36,214 nucleotides of DNA from an uncultured Pelagibacteraceae bacterium (GTDB lineage: Bacteria > Pseudomonadota > Alphaproteobacteria > Pelagibacterales > Pelagibacteraceae): positions 1 to 36,214 of the forward strand of contig CACPPK010000013.1 of assembly GCA_902635845.1 (NCBI GenBank), given 5' to 3'. The notes beneath the pieces are model-generated. The model saw nothing but the letters and a program-made list of their open reading frames with translations, did no database searches and had not been told where the DNA came from. The position numbers and the translations under genes were made by a program. Position 1 is the first letter of the stretch; each line of letters opens with the position of its first letter. This document shows, piece after piece, positions 34,165-36,214 of the stretch.

Positions 34165-35594
34165 GATCTTAGGAACTCCGGGTGGTTAAAAAGCAATGTT
34201 TGTTTTTCAACAATTCTATTCTTTTGGTTTAAATATTTCATTATTTTATCAGGATTATCAAAATTTTTTTCAACTATATTTTGGTAATATCCCTCATTAT
34301 TATTTTGCATTTTTGAAAATGAGTGACTTAGCTTAGCATAAACAAGTCTTCTTATTATGAGCTCAGGTGAAATCCAATCGTCCGAATGATCAGACCAACC
34401 ATTAGGTTGTTTAGCTCTATAAGGATGATGTCCAATATTTCTTAATAATCTTTCAGGTGATCTTTGTTTTCTTGTAGGCTGTGTTCCTAATTCATAAGAT
34501 GCCATTTCTTCAGGAGATGGAGGCCATTGTAAATCTCCTAATTTAGCAACTTGAATAAACCAATTTTCAGGTGTTTGAAATTTTTTATATTTATCATTGT
34601 AATCAAATGCCAATTTGATTGCTGCTTTATGTATTTCTGTAAGATTTCCATCTGACCTTTTAAAAGCGTCAATGATTGGTTGCTTCATTTCTTTTGTAGG
34701 TTCATCAGTAATTAAATATCTACAAAGTCTTTCAGCAACAAAATCTCTACAATTAGGATGGTTTACTAAATCTTTTATAACTACAGCTAATGATTTTTTC
34801 CCTCTTTTGTATTCTTTTCCTAGAACATTTTTTTTGCCAGGCTGATGGTATTCAGAATTAAACCAAACATTTCCAGTTTCTAATTTTGATTTACTCCATC
34901 TTTGCTGCCAACCAGTCATGATGTACGCGAGTTGTATTACATCTTCTTGAGTGTATCCTGCTTTTGGTGAAACTGTATGAAGCTCTAAAAGTTCTCTTGC
35001 GTGGTTTTCATTAATTGTTGCAGGTCTTTTCTTTTTTCGTCTCCAATCCTGACTAGCAGTAACACTTTTAGGGCCAGCACTTTCGCTGTTATCTAAATGA
35101 TGTATCATGGCCCATGAGGTGGTCACTTCATAAACCATTTTTTCAAATGTTTGATTTAAGTTTGGTCTAATAATTTCTCTATGATAGGGACCTGTTGAAT
35201 AATTTGCTAAAAAGTCTTTTTCACTAATTGCAAAAAAGTTCCCCCAAAACATCCAAAGTTTTGCAAGCACAGGATGTTGACTATTAATAGCCTCGTTGTG
35301 CCTGATAGAAATTTCTAAAGACTCCCAAAATTTTTGGCCTGTATTCCGCCTTAAAATATCTTTATGAGTTTTATAAAGCGTTTTATTATCTTTATATTTT
35401 TTTCTTAATTTTTTTCTATCATTATAAACCCAATCTCTATAATAACCCCTAAGTTCTTTTTCAGTATAAATTTTGCCTTGCCAAGATAATTCTGGAACAT
35501 TATTGAGTTGATCAAGCGCCCATTTTAAAGGATCTGAAGGAATATCTTCGTTAGGCCCAATTCCATATGCAACTTTTCTAAAAAAGTTTTTCAT
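34161..35594 (-). CDS. DUF1800 family protein
   Basis: A 477-residue protein with the DUF1800 signature ENHARELLELHTVSPKAGYTQEDVIQLAYIMTGW (about 197-230). N-terminal DPLKWALDQLN and the later NPTRKQRSPERLLRNIGHHPYRAK-like region also fit. I see no signal peptide at its N-terminus, although its partner DUF1501 is Tat-exported; it may be cytoplasmic or the family may travel with its partner. Many histidines and tryptophans are present. The function of the family is unknown. It starts 2 bases after the glycosyltransferase gene and overlaps DUF1501 by 4 bases. Confidence 0.85.
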   Translation of the reverse strand: MKNFFRKVAYGIGPNEDIPSDPLKWALDQLNNVPELSWQGKIYTEKELRGYYRDWVYNDRKKLRKKYKDNKTLYKTHKDILRRNTGQKFWESLEISIRHNEAINSQHPVLAKLWMFWGNFFAISEKDFLANYSTGPYHREIIRPNLNQTFEKMVYEVTTSWAMIHHLDNSESAGPKSVTASQDWRRKKKRPATINENHARELLELHTVSPKAGYTQEDVIQLAYIMTGWQQRWSKSKLETGNVWFNSEYHQPGKKNVLGKEYKRGKKSLAVVIKDLVNHPNCRDFVAERLCRYLITDEPTKEMKQPIIDAFKRSDGNLTEIHKAAIKLAFDYNDKYKKFQTPENWFIQVAKLGDLQWPPSPEEMASYELGTQPTRKQRSPERLLRNIGHHPYRAKQPNGWSDHSDDWISPELIIRRLVYAKLSHSFSKMQNNNEGYYQNIVEKNFDNPDKIMKYLNQKNRIVEKQTLLFNHPEFLRS

Positions 35595-35596
35595 AA

Positions 35597-36214
35597 TTAT
35601 TTTATTTTATCAATATCGTGAATATTTGTTAAGGAATTATTAAATTTTTCAATATTCTCTCTTAAAGCTAAACTAGAAATTGAATAAATCATTATCAATA
35701 ATAAAACTAATGGTAATGTAGTAATTACTGAGGCGTAGCTTTTGATCAGTAATATATAAAAAATAATAAATAAAGCCGATCGAATTAGAACAGTTTTTCT
35801 AAAAACACTAATTATTGAAAGTGAGTGTTTTAATAAGTTAAAAAAACTCATTTGAGACGGACCAAAATACCTCTTGCCTCTTGTGGATGGAATAGAAATT
35901 AAATCTTTTTCTATTTTTTTTAATGAACCGGAAAAACTATTCCATGTAGCTTTCTCCTGTAGCATTTTCTTAACTGTTGTTTTGGATAAACAAGTAAAGT
36001 TTCCAAATTTTATAGATTTTCCTGTAAAAGCTAGAGTTAGAAATTTATGAAATTGATAACAAACTTTAAAAATTAAACCCTCTGATCTTTTTACTCTTTC
36101 GCCTACAATAGATTTTTCACTATTTTGCTGGGAAAGTTCAATAAAATTTTTAATTTCTTCAGGTCTATCTTCTCCATCACCATCCATTGGAATAACAAAA
36201 TCAAATTCTTTTTT
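35597..36214 (-). CDS. Family 2 glycosyltransferase with C-terminal membrane helices (partial)
   Basis: The 5' end lies beyond the window; 205 codons are visible and the frame is open to base 36214. The first residues are KKEFDFVIPMDGDGEDRPEEI, the metal-binding strand of GT2 polyprenyl-phosphate glycosyltransferases (DGDG in place of the usual DGDxQ). Further on, KFGNFTCLSK and RGKRYFGPSQMSFFNLLKHS are typical of this subgroup, and two hydrophobic segments (about 138-190 of the visible part) anchor it. It would transfer a sugar to a lipid carrier or a cell-surface glycan. It is the first visible gene of the operon with DUF1800, DUF1501 and the glycosidase-like gene. Confidence 0.82.
   Translation of the reverse strand, partial: KKEFDFVIPMDGDGEDRPEEIKNFIELSQQNSEKSIVGERVKRSEGLIFKVCYQFHKFLTLAFTGKSIKFGNFTCLSKTTVKKMLQEKATWNSFSGSLKKIEKDLISIPSTRGKRYFGPSQMSFFNLLKHSLSIISVFRKTVLIRSALFIIFYILLIKSYASVITTLPLVLLLIMIYSISSLALRENIEKFNNSLTNIHDIDKIK

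Overview
The window is strongly AT-rich and very densely packed, and its protein families are those of a marine alphaproteobacterium of the SAR11 (Pelagibacter) type. The reasons are the A/T-biased codon use and lysine/isoleucine/asparagine-rich proteins, the tandem glycine riboswitch before gcvT, the TRAP transporters, the archaeal-type phosphatidylserine decarboxylase, and gene junctions that overlap or abut almost everywhere. No rRNA, tRNA, insertion sequence, prophage or CRISPR array was seen. Apart from the riboswitch leader, no gene-free stretch reaches 300 bases.

Layout. 1-285 (minus): 5' end of gcvT and its tandem glycine riboswitch. 323-4098: a DMT/EamA exporter and the 5-oxoprolinase genes pxpC and pxpB on minus, with pxpA and an exported TPR protein diverging on plus. 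4095-6907 (minus): a complete TRAP transporter, with an attenuator-like hairpin after the binding-protein gene. 7019-7630 (plus): a TerC-family membrane protein. 7631-14940 (minus): a long housekeeping run read as psd, pssA, a glycosyltransferase, rlmE, guaB, a TPR protein, guaA, a VOC protein and panB. 15017-16232 (plus): icd, with an apparent frameshift near its start. 16224-23442 (minus): a small protein, a VOC protein, a GFA protein, a glycerate-kinase-like gene, tolC, recA and alaS. 23618-25268 (plus): umuDC behind an elaborate regulatory region. 25270-26715 (minus): an exported SxxK serine hydrolase. 26864-31701 (minus): a complete urease operon ureDABCEFG. 31788-32009 (plus): a small protein ending in CSCC. 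32006-36214 (minus): a tight operon of a membrane glycosyltransferase (cut by the window end), a DUF1800 protein, a Tat-type DUF1501 protein and an exported glycosidase-like protein.

How the genes work together. The pxp genes open 5-oxoproline to glutamate, and the adjacent TRAP transporter may import it. guaB and guaA convert IMP to GMP, and psd/pssA make phosphatidylethanolamine. recA and umuDC carry candidate LexA operators and would form a damage response. Urease would release ammonia from urea, but no urea or nickel transporter is present here.

Most notable observations: (1) a perfect 12-nt inverted repeat that can pair the gcvT start codon with the P1 strand of the second glycine aptamer, which suggests a glycine-ON switch acting on translation; (2) an IMP dehydrogenase lacking its CBS regulatory module; (3) a one-base expansion of an A-run that breaks icd; (4) GAAC-N7-GAAC-type SOS boxes at recA and umuD, the latter with an added array of half-sites; (5) the uncharacterised DUF1800/DUF1501/glycosidase/glycosyltransferase operon.
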